64,000 nt of DNA from Rummeliibacillus sp963792445 (GCA_963792445.1 CAWBWO010000016.1:124001-188000); one strand, 5' to 3'; numbered from the stretch's first letter, positions 1 through 8,584 are shown. Made by a program: numbers and translations. Notes: generated by a model not told the origin, from the letters alone.

Positions 1-2
1 CA

Positions 3-764
3 GAAAGTCAAACAGGTTCACAGCCATATGAAGAATATGGATTAACAGATATGGGCACAACAGCTGAGAACTTAGCAGAAAAATACCATATTAGTCGTGA
101 AGAACAAGATGCGTTTGCACATCGCAGTCAAGAAAAAGTGGATTATGCCATTAAAAACGGTTATTTCGAGGAACAAATTCTCCCATATGAAGTGAAACAA
201 CGTAAGCAAACAATCGAATTTAAAGTAGATGAACACCCTAGATTATCAAGCATTGAAAAGCTTGCAACATTAAAACCAGTTTTTAAAGAGGGAGGTTCTG
301 TTACTGCCGGAAACAGTAGTGGTCGTAATGATGGTGCAGCAGCATTATTATTAATGAATCAAAATGAAGCAGTTACATTAGGGTTGCAACCTAAAGCGAG
401 GATTGTGGCTCAAGCATCTGCAGGAGTTGATCCGAGAATTATGGGAATAGGTCCAGTACCTGCTACTCTTAAAGTCTTAAAACAGGCTAACTTATCTCTG
501 GATGACATTGATATTATTGAGCTAAATGAAGCTTTTGCTGCACAATCTTTAGCGGTAATCAAAGAATTAGGATTAGATGAAGAACGCATCAATCCTAATG
601 GTGGCGCGATTGCGATGGGCCACCCAATAGGTGCAACAGGTGCAATTTTAATGACGAAGCTTGTACATGAACTAGAGCGCACAGGTAAACGATATGGCTT
701 AGTTACACTATGTATTGCGGGTGGGCTTGGAATTGCAACAATTATTGAAAACCTTCAAAGATAA
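3..764 (+). CDS. acetyl-CoA C-acyltransferase (thiolase), 5'-truncated by window edge
   Basis: C-terminal two-thirds of a thiolase, which condenses or cleaves acyl-CoA and acetyl-CoA in short-chain acyl-CoA metabolism. The frame is open from base 3, so the gene begins before the window; the ATG at 51 is internal. Visible family motifs are NEAFAAQ, the histidine loop GGAIAMGHPIGATGA, and the C-terminal cysteine loop LCIAGGLGIA. The nucleophilic cysteine of the N-terminal half lies outside the window. It resembles the complete thiolase at 46943-48127 closely. A strong terminator follows directly. Confidence 0.93.
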   Translation, partial: ESQTGSQPYEEYGLTDMGTTAENLAEKYHISREEQDAFAHRSQEKVDYAIKNGYFEEQILPYEVKQRKQTIEFKVDEHPRLSSIEKLATLKPVFKEGGSVTAGNSSGRNDGAAALLLMNQNEAVTLGLQPKARIVAQASAGVDPRIMGIGPVPATLKVLKQANLSLDDIDIIELNEAFAAQSLAVIKELGLDEERINPNGGAIAMGHPIGATGAILMTKLVHELERTGKRYGLVTLCIAGGLGIATIIENLQR

Positions 765-801
765 AAAGTGTTGCTCAAATTTTACTTTGGGCAACACTTT
801 T
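764..801 (+). terminator. intrinsic terminator of the thiolase gene
   Basis: A 16-bp stem (arms 764-779 and 786-801) with a 6-nt loop overlaps the thiolase stop codon. The left arm starts with AAAAGTGTTGC and the right arm ends with GCAACACTTTT. Confidence 0.8.
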
Positions 802-845
802 GCGAATAATAAAGCTTTTTAAGTCCTTTAATAAAGATCTTATTA

Positions 846-1175
846 TTAAGCGCCAAGTCCTATTTTTTCCAAATATCGTTTTTGAGCAGATTTTAAGGCT
901 ACAATAACAGAACCTGTAGAAGGCGCAAAATAATGCGTTTCAATTCGATCAATTAATTTATCCAGATTTGAACTAAAATCGTAGCCAATAATCAATCGTT
1001 TAAAGAAGTTTTGAGCTAGATTAGTGATAAAAGTAAATTCAGCATCAATAATTTTATGAGTTTCAGAATCAATCTCAAGAACGATTCCGGCATGTTTATA
1101 GTTTTCATACATTGCAGTACCTTGTGGCGCTTTGGCATATGCAGTTACTAATATTGAAGATAAAGATTTCATCAT
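846..1175 (-). CDS. DUF3870 domain-containing protein
   Basis: Small 109-aa cytosolic protein that I recognise as DUF3870. It has the family pattern of a short N-terminal strand (SSILVTAYAKAPQGT), a central GIVLEIDSETHKIIDAEF segment, and a C-terminal Y-F-A-P-S...VIVALKSAQKRYLE block. No function is established for the family. It is divergent from the 3-hydroxyacyl-CoA dehydrogenase-like operon starting at 1462 and faces the thiolase tail, which suggests a link to acyl-CoA or carboxylate catabolism (inference). The start ATG at 1175 is preceded by an AGG-rich site (TTATGGAGG on the minus strand). Confidence 0.75.
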   Translation of the reverse strand: MMKSLSSILVTAYAKAPQGTAMYENYKHAGIVLEIDSETHKIIDAEFTFITNLAQNFFKRLIIGYDFSSNLDKLIDRIETHYFAPSTGSVIVALKSAQKRYLEKIGLGA

Positions 1176-1251
1176 ATATAAACCTCCATAAGCAATAGGT
1201 TTTTATGAAATTATATCAGAAAATACTTATTTATTAAAATATAAATAATCG

Positions 1252-1280
1252 TTGACTCTTTCAGAAAATTAAAATAATAT
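1252..1280 (+). promoter_or_regulatory. sigma-A type promoter for the 1462 operon leader
   Basis: TTGACT at 1252-1257, a 17-nt spacer and TAATAT at 1275-1280 fit a housekeeping promoter. Transcription would start near 1287 and give a leader of about 175 nt ahead of the gene at 1462. Confidence 0.55.
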
Positions 1281-1342
1281 ATAAATGTAATATATTTCTT
1301 TTATTATGTGAAATTTTTCTAACAAAAGGCAATTTCTTAACG

Positions 1343-1437
1343 ATGGAATCCACCAATTCCATTTAACTTAAGGGACCTAGCTTTCTGTAGAGGATAAGAT
1401 TCTGTCTTATTGTCTTCATTCAGCTGGGTCTTTTTTA
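1343..1437 (+). promoter_or_regulatory. structured 5' leader with intrinsic terminator (candidate attenuator)
   Basis: A 7-bp hairpin (1343-1349 with 1356-1362) is followed by a terminator-like structure. Arm GACCTAGCT (1374-1382) pairs with AGCTGGGTC (1422-1430), an inner helix pairs 1394-1399 with 1405-1410, and a T tract runs from 1429 to 1436. Both flanking genes are divergent, so no upstream gene on this strand needs a terminator here. It therefore looks like premature termination inside the leader of the 1462 operon. I do not recognise a known riboswitch class and see no T-box motif. Confidence 0.5.
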
Positions 1438-1461
1438 CTTAATTATGAAAAGGGGGATTAT

Positions 1462-2352
1462 ATGGGGATTGATGATCACATCGCAATTATTGGTGCCGGA
1501 ACAATGGGAAGAGGAATCGCCATCTATTTTTTAAAACAAGGTTGTAAAGTGAAATTAATAGATTATGATCAGGAAAGTTTATTGAAAGCCCAACAAAATA
1601 TACAAGAAAGTTTGCCTTCAGAATGTCATGGTTCATTAGAATTTGCAAATTCATTGAAAAAAGAAGATTCGATAACACTTGTAATTGAAGCAATTCCAGA
1701 AATCTTAGAAGCTAAACAGCTATTGTTTAAAGAGCTTGAAGCCATTGTACCTAAGACTACCATTATTGCATCCAATACATCAGGTATTCCAATCAACCAA
1801 TTGAACGAATCTTTTATACACAAGGATAGATTTCTAGGTATGCACTTTTACATGCCCGCTGAGACAATTCCAGTTGTTGAAGTGATAAAAGGTGACGGTA
1901 CATCGCAAGAGATTATTGATCATGTAATGAATTGGTTAAAGAGAATGAAGAAGATGCCAGTGTATGTCAGAAGGGATATACCAGGTTTTATCGGTAATCG
2001 GTTACAACACGCAATGGCAAGGGAAGCAATCTCTTTGTTAGAGCAGGGGATAGCAACAGCTGAAGAAATAGATTTAATAGCAAAATATGCACTAGGAATT
2101 CGTCTGGCAATTTCTGGTCCATTAGAGCAAAGGGATTTAAATGGCCTTGATGTACACTTTAATATCGCTGACTATTTATATAGACAATTAGAAAATAGTC
2201 AAATACCATCTAAACTTTTAAAAGATAAGGTGGAAAAAGGCGAATTAGGTATAAAAACTGGAAAAGGGTTTTACCAATGGCCAGTTGAAGCGGAACAAGT
2301 AAAACAACGCAATAATGAAAAATTATTAAAAGTTTTGAAAGCGCTTCAATAA
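1462..2352 (+). CDS. 3-hydroxyacyl-CoA dehydrogenase family protein (NAD-binding)
   Basis: A 296-aa NAD-dependent dehydrogenase of the 3-hydroxybutyryl-CoA / L-carnitine dehydrogenase type. Residues 7-25 form the Rossmann turn IIGAGTMGRGIA with an Asp acceptor (LIDYD). SNTSGI near residue 107 and the GMHFYMP catalytic-histidine motif near residue 127 follow, then the C-terminal domain (IPGFIGNRLQHAMAREA, and GPLEQRDLNGLDV). In true HBDs the motif reads HFFNP; the altered HFYMPAE and GPLEQRD suggest a variant substrate, so carnitine-like or another 3-hydroxy acid is possible. It has a GGGGG site before the ATG and is first gene of an operon with the AtoE transporter 23 nt downstream. Confidence 0.88.
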   Translation: MGIDDHIAIIGAGTMGRGIAIYFLKQGCKVKLIDYDQESLLKAQQNIQESLPSECHGSLEFANSLKKEDSITLVIEAIPEILEAKQLLFKELEAIVPKTTIIASNTSGIPINQLNESFIHKDRFLGMHFYMPAETIPVVEVIKGDGTSQEIIDHVMNWLKRMKKMPVYVRRDIPGFIGNRLQHAMAREAISLLEQGIATAEEIDLIAKYALGIRLAISGPLEQRDLNGLDVHFNIADYLYRQLENSQIPSKLLKDKVEKGELGIKTGKGFYQWPVEAEQVKQRNNEKLLKVLKALQ

Positions 2353-2375
2353 GCTTAAACAAAGGGGGAAATGAA

Positions 2376-3707
2376 ATGGAAAAGTTGACAAATTTCTTTA
2401 CAGGGGTAATGAGGAAATATTTACCGGATCCATTTGTATTTGCAATAGGATTAACGTTGTTAACATTTATATTAGCTTTAGTCTTTGAAGGAAGTAATTT
2501 CATAGATTTAACTACTGCATGGGGAACTGGCTTTTGGGATTTATTAGCGTTTACTACTCAAATGGCTGTTATTTTAGCTGCAGGTTATGTACTAGCAACT
2601 GCACCATTAGTAGATAAGTTATTAAATAAAATTGCTAGTTATGTACATACCCCTCGAATGGCTGTTATTGTAGCAACTTTAGTTGGTGGTATAGGAAGTT
2701 ACTTAAACTGGGGATTTGGATTAGTAATAGGTGGAATAATCGCTAGAAAATTAGCTCTAAAAGTAAAAGGCGTTCACTATCCATTAATCATTGCGGCAGC
2801 GTATTCAGGCTTTACATTTTACGGATTAGGATTGTCAGCAAGTATACCTATTTTAATCTCTACACCTGGACATCCATTAGAAAAAGCAATGGGAGTAATT
2901 GGTCTTCATGACACCATTTTCACATGGCCAATGATTGTTACATCTATTGTTATGTTAATCACATTACCACTTGTGAATGCTATGTTACATCCAAAGAAAG
3001 TTGAAAATGTAATTGAAATTGACCCATCTCTTTATGAAGATAAAACTGCTGCAACGGTACATTTGTTAGAAGATAATACTTTTGCGACTAAATTAAATAA
3101 TAGTCATATTTTATCTTATTTAATTGGTATTTTAGGAATTATCTATGTAGTGATTTATTTTACAAAAGGTAATACTTTGAATTTAAACGTTTTGAATTTT
3201 ATCATTTTATTCTTAGGTATTATTTTGCTTGGAACACCGATTCGTTATGTTGAAAGTTTATCTGAAGGAATTAAAACAATCTCAGGGATCATTCTTCAAT
3301 TCCCATTCTACGCAGGGATTATGGCTATAATGGCTGCTTCTGGCTTAGTTGATTCAATTGCGAAAATATTTGTTAACTTAGCAGATGCACAATCGCTTCC
3401 ATTTTGGGGATTAATAAGTTCGTTCTTTATCAATTTCTTTGCTCCATCTGGCGGAGGCCACTGGGTTGTGCAAGGACCATTTATGATTGATGCTGCTAAA
3501 GAATTAGGTGCTTCACTATCTAAAACTTCTATGTCAGTAATGCTAGGAAACGCTTGGAATGATATGGTACAACCTTTCTGGATTCTACCAGCATTAGCCC
3601 TTTCTCGATTAAAACTAAAAGATATTATGGGTTACTTAGTAATGATTATGTTCTGGGTTGGACTTGTATATATTGTCTCTATTTTATGTTGGGGATATTT
3701 ATTCTAA
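2376..3707 (+). CDS. AtoE/TIGR00366-family short-chain fatty acid transporter
   Basis: A 443-aa integral membrane protein with about 11-12 hydrophobic segments. It matches the short-chain fatty acid transporter family (AtoE, PF02667): N-terminal YLPDPFVFAIGLTLLTF, WGTGFWDLLAFTTQMA, and the C-terminal FFAPSGGGHWVVQGPFM and GNAWNDMVQPFWILPALA blocks typical of the family. It probably imports acetoacetate, butyrate or a related carboxylate for the operon enzymes. Of two close ATGs (2371 and 2376), the second is in frame and lies 7 nt after AAAGGGGG. Confidence 0.9.
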   Translation: MEKLTNFFTGVMRKYLPDPFVFAIGLTLLTFILALVFEGSNFIDLTTAWGTGFWDLLAFTTQMAVILAAGYVLATAPLVDKLLNKIASYVHTPRMAVIVATLVGGIGSYLNWGFGLVIGGIIARKLALKVKGVHYPLIIAAAYSGFTFYGLGLSASIPILISTPGHPLEKAMGVIGLHDTIFTWPMIVTSIVMLITLPLVNAMLHPKKVENVIEIDPSLYEDKTAATVHLLEDNTFATKLNNSHILSYLIGILGIIYVVIYFTKGNTLNLNVLNFIILFLGIILLGTPIRYVESLSEGIKTISGIILQFPFYAGIMAIMAASGLVDSIAKIFVNLADAQSLPFWGLISSFFINFFAPSGGGHWVVQGPFMIDAAKELGASLSKTSMSVMLGNAWNDMVQPFWILPALALSRLKLKDIMGYLVMIMFWVGLVYIVSILCWGYLF

Positions 3708-3723
3708 TCAAGGAGTGAGTACC

Positions 3724-4401
3724 ATGAAAGTTGTCGATTTATCAGTATTGTTATATGACGGGTTAGTTTCTTTTCCATCACATCCAAAGGTTGTATTTAT
3801 GGATCATATCACACATGATTTTTCAAAACCCAGATATCAAGCTCCGTGTGAAGGATATGCAAGTAAAACAATTATCATGTCCGATCATAGCGGAACACAT
3901 TTAGATGCACCCTATCACTTCTTCAAGGATGGTTTAACAGTTGAGGATATTCCAATAGAAGCGACGATGGGAAATGCAGTCCGTATTGATGTATCGCATA
4001 AGGCGGTGGATGAGCCTGTAACTCGTGAAATGATTGAAAAAGTCATTGAAGACAAAAACATTATTATAAAAGAGCATGATATTGTGCTATTTAAATGCTG
4101 GCAAGGTGAATGGAATGCAGAAGGTTTTCACGATTGTATGTCATTAGATGCTTCAGTTGCGGAATGGGTACTAGACCATCATATAAAAGCCATCGGTCTC
4201 GATTTACCCAATGCGGATATTAATAGTAACATGCAAAGAACCGTTCATCTGGAATTATTAAGCCGTAATATTATGATTATGGAGAATATCGTTAACCTTG
4301 AAAAGCTTTCACAAAATCGCTTTTACTTTATTGGCACTCCATTAAATTTAAAAGGATTAACTGGATCACCTATCCGAGCGATAGCTATTGAAGAGTGGTA
4401 G
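3724..4401 (+). CDS. cyclase family protein (kynurenine formamidase-like metal hydrolase)
   Basis: A 225-aa protein of the cyclase superfamily (PF04199). The metal-binding signature HSGTHLDAPYHF (residues 57-68) is intact. The fold's C-terminal part contains GLDLPNADI and HLELLSRNIMIMENI. Members hydrolyse N-formyl amides or cyclic amides/lactones, or act on isatin; the substrate here cannot be read from sequence. The open frame extends upstream to 3658 inside the transporter gene, but the ATG at 3724 follows a good AAGGAGTG site and begins MKVVDLSVLL as family members do. It is the third gene of the operon, 16 nt after the transporter stop. Confidence 0.87.
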   Translation: MKVVDLSVLLYDGLVSFPSHPKVVFMDHITHDFSKPRYQAPCEGYASKTIIMSDHSGTHLDAPYHFFKDGLTVEDIPIEATMGNAVRIDVSHKAVDEPVTREMIEKVIEDKNIIIKEHDIVLFKCWQGEWNAEGFHDCMSLDASVAEWVLDHHIKAIGLDLPNADINSNMQRTVHLELLSRNIMIMENIVNLEKLSQNRFYFIGTPLNLKGLTGSPIRAIAIEEW

Positions 4402-4454
4402 AAGGTCAATAGAATTAGAAGCTGCTAATCTGAATAATAAGGAGGAAATTGACG

Positions 4455-5516
4455 TTGAAAGCTGTCATTAAAGAGCATGAAGGAAAAGGGATCACCATTA
4501 AAGAAGTTGCTAAACCAAATCTTCAAGATGGAGAAGTATTAGTACAGATTGAAGCTGCTAGTATATGTGGTAGTGACTTGCATATGTATGAAAGCATGAA
4601 AGCGTATGAATGGGTATCGATGCCTGTTATTTTAGGACATGAGTTTGTTGGGAAAGTTATAGAAGTTTCCAATGGAGAACACCAACACTTAGTGAATCAA
4701 CGTGTCATCATTAATCCTTATATTCCTTGTGGGCACTGTGATAATTGCTTGAGAGGTAATACAAATCTTTGTGATGCTGGTACTGGTTCAATAAGTAAAA
4801 CACCAACCGAATCATTACAGTATGGTTTTCGCAAAAATGGTGGAATGGCTGAGTTTGCAGCAATCAATGCTTCAAATGTATTACCCATTCCGAATCAAGT
4901 ACCTGTTGAAGTAGCTGGAATGTTAGAAGCAATTGCTATTGGTGTTCATGCAATTGAAAGAGCAGATATTAAGCCTGGTAGTACAGCGGTTGTGATAGGG
5001 CCAGGGCCAATTGGATTAAGTCTAGTAACTAGTTTAAGTAATTTTGGCTTTGAAAAGTTGATTGTGACAGGGCTTCGAAAAGATGAGAAAAGACTCTCAT
5101 TAGCAAAGGAAATTGGTGCTACGCATATTGTATACGCTGATGAAGAAGATGTCTTAGAAAGAATTTCCGCATTAACGAATCATAATGGTGTAGACCATAT
5201 ATTTGATACAAGTGGTTTTCATGGTTCATTAGTAGATGCTATCAGAATGAGTCGAAAAGGAGGGGAAGTGTTATTGGTTGGAATCACCTCACTCCCTTCC
5301 GAAATACTAACGCATGAAATTGTGCGTGGCGAAGTTACAATTAAAGGTGTTTACGGAGTTACAAAAGAAACAATGCAAAGAGCAATAGCAATGGCTGCGT
5401 CTGGAAATTATGCATATAGCAAACTTGTATCTCATGTAATATCCCTACAGGATGCAAAAAAAGGTTTTGAATTAGGGTTAAATAAAGAAGCGATTAAAGT
5501 AGTACTAAAACCTTAG
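4455..5516 (+). CDS. zinc-binding alcohol dehydrogenase (threonine/sorbitol dehydrogenase type)
   Basis: A 353-aa medium-chain dehydrogenase. Catalytic zinc ligands are seen in SICGSD and GHEF. The four-cysteine structural zinc loop is PCGHCDNCLRGNTNLC, and the NAD-binding turn is VIGPGPIGLS. It oxidises a secondary alcohol with NAD(P); threonine, butanediol and polyol dehydrogenases share this architecture. Two TTG codons could start it. AAGGAGG at 4439-4445 lies 9 nt before the TTG at 4455 but only 3 nt before the one at 4449, so 4455 (MKAVIKEHEG) is preferred. Fourth gene of the operon. Confidence 0.88.
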   Translation: MKAVIKEHEGKGITIKEVAKPNLQDGEVLVQIEAASICGSDLHMYESMKAYEWVSMPVILGHEFVGKVIEVSNGEHQHLVNQRVIINPYIPCGHCDNCLRGNTNLCDAGTGSISKTPTESLQYGFRKNGGMAEFAAINASNVLPIPNQVPVEVAGMLEAIAIGVHAIERADIKPGSTAVVIGPGPIGLSLVTSLSNFGFEKLIVTGLRKDEKRLSLAKEIGATHIVYADEEDVLERISALTNHNGVDHIFDTSGFHGSLVDAIRMSRKGGEVLLVGITSLPSEILTHEIVRGEVTIKGVYGVTKETMQRAIAMAASGNYAYSKLVSHVISLQDAKKGFELGLNKEAIKVVLKP

Positions 5517-5536
5517 GGGGGAGGTTAAGATGCAAT

Positions 5537-6244
5537 ATGCAATATATCGAAAAAAGAAGTGAAATGCTACGTGTACTAAAATCAAATAATCCGATTATTG
5601 ATACCTATATACATGATTATGAAAAAGAAGTACTAAAAGAAAGCGCATTATCTACCAAAGACAAAACTTTATTATTAGTTGCAATTTGTGCTGCAAGAAG
5701 AGATGAGCAAGCAATGCTTTATTACACTGAACAAGCTGTCATAGCAGGTAACAGTGTTGTTGAAATAGCTGAGCTCATTTCCAGCGCAATTATTTCGAGA
5801 GGCATTCCAACATGGTTGTCAGGCATTGAAGCTATTTCCCATGCGATTTCAGTGATAAGTGATGAAGAGCAAAAATTACAAAGAAGTACTAATCAAAAAC
5901 TTGCTATAACAACTTTTCAATCCCAGGAAGAGTGCATTCACTACTATCAAACCGAATTTAGTGTATTGCCTAAATGGGTTCAATATTTAATAGATTATCA
6001 ACCAGATGTGCTATTGAAATACAGTAATCTTCGTATAACATCATTACGGGATGGCGAAGTATCACGGCTTTTGAAGGAATTATTATTGTATGCTATTAAC
6101 GTAAGTGATGATTATTCTAAGGGGATGGAAATTCATCGTTTGAATGCACTGAATCTTGGTGCAACCAAAGAGGTTTTCTTTGAGGTACATATTCTTTGTA
6201 CATTATTAATTGGATCCAAAGCCATTCAAAATTTTCATATATAA
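5537..6244 (+). CDS. carboxymuconolactone decarboxylase / AhpD-like protein, two-repeat
   Basis: A 235-aa all-helical protein with two related segments. The first (about residues 35-95) contains LSTKDKTLLLVAICAARRDEQ, and the second (about 155-225) contains LLKELLLYAINVSDDYSKG; both resemble the CMD helical core. The AhpD CxxC redox pair is absent, so thiol peroxidase activity is unlikely and a decarboxylase or lyase-like role is possible. A perfect tandem 7-nt duplication (ATGCAAT twice, 5530-5543) moves the usable ATG to 5537, 12 nt from GGAGG; the first ATG at 5530 meets a stop after 10 codons. Last gene of the operon. Confidence 0.72.
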   Translation: MQYIEKRSEMLRVLKSNNPIIDTYIHDYEKEVLKESALSTKDKTLLLVAICAARRDEQAMLYYTEQAVIAGNSVVEIAELISSAIISRGIPTWLSGIEAISHAISVISDEEQKLQRSTNQKLAITTFQSQEECIHYYQTEFSVLPKWVQYLIDYQPDVLLKYSNLRITSLRDGEVSRLLKELLLYAINVSDDYSKGMEIHRLNALNLGATKEVFFEVHILCTLLIGSKAIQNFHI

Positions 6245-6248
6245 GGAG

Positions 6249-6285
6249 AAGGTGTTTTAAGCGAATAGCTTGAAACACCTTTATT
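6249..6285 (+). terminator. intrinsic terminator of the carboxylate operon
   Basis: AGGTGTTTTAAGC (from 6250) pairs with GCTTGAAACACCT (ending 6281) across a short loop, followed by a T-rich stretch. Confidence 0.8.
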
Positions 6286-6308
6286 TAGTTTAAATATTAA
6301 ATAGTCCA

Positions 6309-6323
6309 ATGTATACGCTTTCA
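6309..6323 (+). promoter_or_regulatory. candidate CcpA (cre) site
   Basis: ATGTATACGCTTTCA matches the cre consensus WTGNAANCGNWNNCW with one mismatch. It sits about 80 nt before the transporter gene at 6404, a place suited to catabolite control. The assignment rests on this single match. Confidence 0.35.
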
Positions 6324-6403
6324 AGTATTCTAAATTTAAAAAATAGTTTGATAATTTATAACATTATGATTATAATGGAATAATATTAAAGGAGGTTATT
6401 AAC

Positions 6404-7387
6404 ATGCAGATGTTAGAAAAGATCAGTAAATTTGCAGGAAATACCTTTGCAATCTGGGTATTGTTAGCTGCAGGCTTAGCATTATATGCTCCGGATCAAT
6501 TTACATGGATTGGGCCTTATATATCATTATTACTTGGAATTGTCATGTTTGGTATGGGGATGACATTATCACTTTCTGACTTTAAATTAGTCTTAAAACA
6601 ACCTAAGGGCGTATTTATTGGCGTATTAGCACAGTTTATCATTATGCCATCAATTGCGTATTTGTTGGCAAAAGTTCTTCATTTACCTGCCGAAATTGCT
6701 GTAGGCGTCATATTAGTAGGAGCTTGCCCAGGGGGGACAGCATCCAATGTTATGACTTTCTTAGCAAAAGGGAATACAGCATTATCAGTAACGATTACTT
6801 CAATCACTACTTTGCTTGCACCAATTTTAACGCCAGCTATTATCTATGTTTTAGCAAGTCAATGGTTAAACGTATCGGCGAGTGCTATGTTCTTCTCAGT
6901 TGTTAAAATTGTTTTAATTCCTATTTTCTTAGGAATTGTTGTGAAAGCTATTTTCAAAAATAAAACGGAAGTAGCGAATGGTGTTATGCCTCTTGTTTCA
7001 GTAGTAGCAATCGTAGCAATTGTAGCTGCAGTAGTAAGTGGTAGCCGTGATAAAATCTTAGAAACGGGTCTATTAATCTTCGCAGTTGTTATTCTTCACA
7101 ATGGTTTAGGCTTATTATTGGGATTCTTAGTCGCAAAAGTACTAAAACTAAATTACGAGGATCAAAAAGCTGTTTCAATTGAAGTTGGAATGCAAAACTC
7201 TGGCCTCGGTGCAGCGTTAGCATTAGCTCACTTTAGTCCATTATCAGCCGTACCAAGTGCAATCTTCAGTGTGTGGCACAATATCTCAGGTCCATTACTT
7301 GCAACATATTGGGGATGGAGAGCAGAGCGTTTAAAAGAGAAAGAGGAAAGTGCAAAAGAGGTTGTAGAAGAGGAACAAGTTTCATAA
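6404..7387 (+). CDS. bile acid:sodium symporter (BASS) family transporter
   Basis: A 327-aa membrane protein with about nine to ten hydrophobic helices. It has BASS family (PF01758) hallmarks: GIVMFGMGMTLSLSDF after the second helix, GACPGGTASNVMTFLAKGN in the first crossover helix, and EVGMQNSGLGAALA in the second. Bacterial members move bile acids, pantoate or other organic anions with sodium; it is closest in feel to PanS-like members, but the substrate is not determinable here. The C terminus is a short charged tail. It has a GGAGG site 8 nt before the ATG, its own terminator, and a possible cre site upstream. Confidence 0.88.
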   Translation: MQMLEKISKFAGNTFAIWVLLAAGLALYAPDQFTWIGPYISLLLGIVMFGMGMTLSLSDFKLVLKQPKGVFIGVLAQFIIMPSIAYLLAKVLHLPAEIAVGVILVGACPGGTASNVMTFLAKGNTALSVTITSITTLLAPILTPAIIYVLASQWLNVSASAMFFSVVKIVLIPIFLGIVVKAIFKNKTEVANGVMPLVSVVAIVAIVAAVVSGSRDKILETGLLIFAVVILHNGLGLLLGFLVAKVLKLNYEDQKAVSIEVGMQNSGLGAALALAHFSPLSAVPSAIFSVWHNISGPLLATYWGWRAERLKEKEESAKEVVEEEQVS

Positions 7388-7415
7388 ATCAAAAGACTAT
7401 TAATATGCATAATTT

Positions 7416-7455
7416 AATGGCTCATCAGGAAAATGCAAACTGATGAGTCATTTTG
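7416..7455 (+). terminator. intrinsic terminator after the BASS transporter
   Basis: AATGGCTCATCAG (7416-7428) pairs with CTGATGAGTCATT (7440-7452) with one G-T pair, followed by TTTTGATTTT. Confidence 0.85.
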
Positions 7456-7519
7456 ATTTTGACGAAATAACAGATAAAAAAATTAGATTAGCCTTATAGA
7501 TTATAATGTCAGATTCGGC

Positions 7520-8470
7520 TTGAATATGTTGTCAAAAGATTTATCAGCAGGAACTTTATATGCTGCTAAATGGATTCAAACTAGTGAAGAAAACGGTGGT
7601 TTCGCTAACTTGAAATGGATTAAGTTAGGTCATGCAAATGATAAAGAAATCAAAAAACTGGCTCAAAAGCTAAAGTTTAGCGATATCTTTGAAACGACTT
7701 CAGATGTGCAATTTGCTCAAGAAAATGGATTTACAAAAGTGAAAGCTAACGGAAAAGAAGAATGGCTAAAAGTGAAACCAGGAATGGAAAAGGCAGCCGC
7801 TTTCTTAGAATCACGCCGCTACGGTGCCATCTTAGGGGCCACTGCAGAATTTAACAAAATGGAAACAGTAGAAATCAATAAAGCCGACAATAAACTCTAT
7901 ATGACTATGTCAACAATCAGCGGCGGAATGACGGCAAGCGCTACGGATCCTGTCGATGATATCCATGTGCCAAAAGTCAATGCTGGCGGAATTTATGAAT
8001 TGAATTTAGCAAGTGGACAAAAGGACCGGGACGGTAAAAAAATTGACAGTAAATACGTAGCAAATACAATGTCTGGACTCATCTTTGGAGAAGACCTTCC
8101 ATCCAAGGATGCCGCTGGAAACACTGCAAATCCAGATAAAATCTCCAACCCTGATAATATCGTGTACTCTGAAAAAATGAGAACCCTATTTATTGCTGAG
8201 GATGGAGGCAAGCATCATAATAACTATGGTTGGGCCTATAATGTGGATACAAAGAAACTCTCTCGTATTATCTCTGCAGCTGATAAAGGGGAAGTGACAG
8301 GCATCCAAGCGATTGACAACTTAAATGGATTTACCTATCTAATGGTTGGTTCGCAAAACCCTGGAAATGCTGGTTATCTATCTGGTCTTCCTTCACTAGG
8401 AAATAACGGAGAAAATTTCAACCGTGATCAAAACAACGGCAACCAAGACAATCAAAATGAACAACGATAA
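7520..8470 (+). pseudogene. PhoX-type alkaline phosphatase (DUF839), N-terminally truncated remnant
   Basis: The 316-aa frame matches only the C-terminal part of PhoX phosphatases (PF05787). It includes DLSAGTLYAAKW, LESRRYGAILGAT, a VEDI-like region (DPVDDIHVPKVNAGG) and DNIVYSEKMRTLFIAEDGG. Full-length PhoX proteins are about 600 aa with an export signal; here the N-terminal half and any signal peptide are missing. The frame closes at 7484 just upstream, the start would be a TTG (7520) or ATG (7526) with no ribosome binding site, and the sequence before it is the previous gene's terminator. It is therefore probably a deletion relic. The tail is Asn/Gln rich. Confidence 0.75.
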
Positions 8471-8584
8471 TAACGAATGGACGGTTTATTAATCAAGAAT
8501 AATAAACTAGCGGCATACACATAATCAGTCGAGCATTATGATATGATGAAGAACATATTGTTCTCGAGCTTATATGGATAAGTA

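Noticed and set aside
1369..1437. T-box leader
   Set aside because: No TGGNACC antiterminator motif or specifier loop is visible, and the downstream gene is not amino-acid related.
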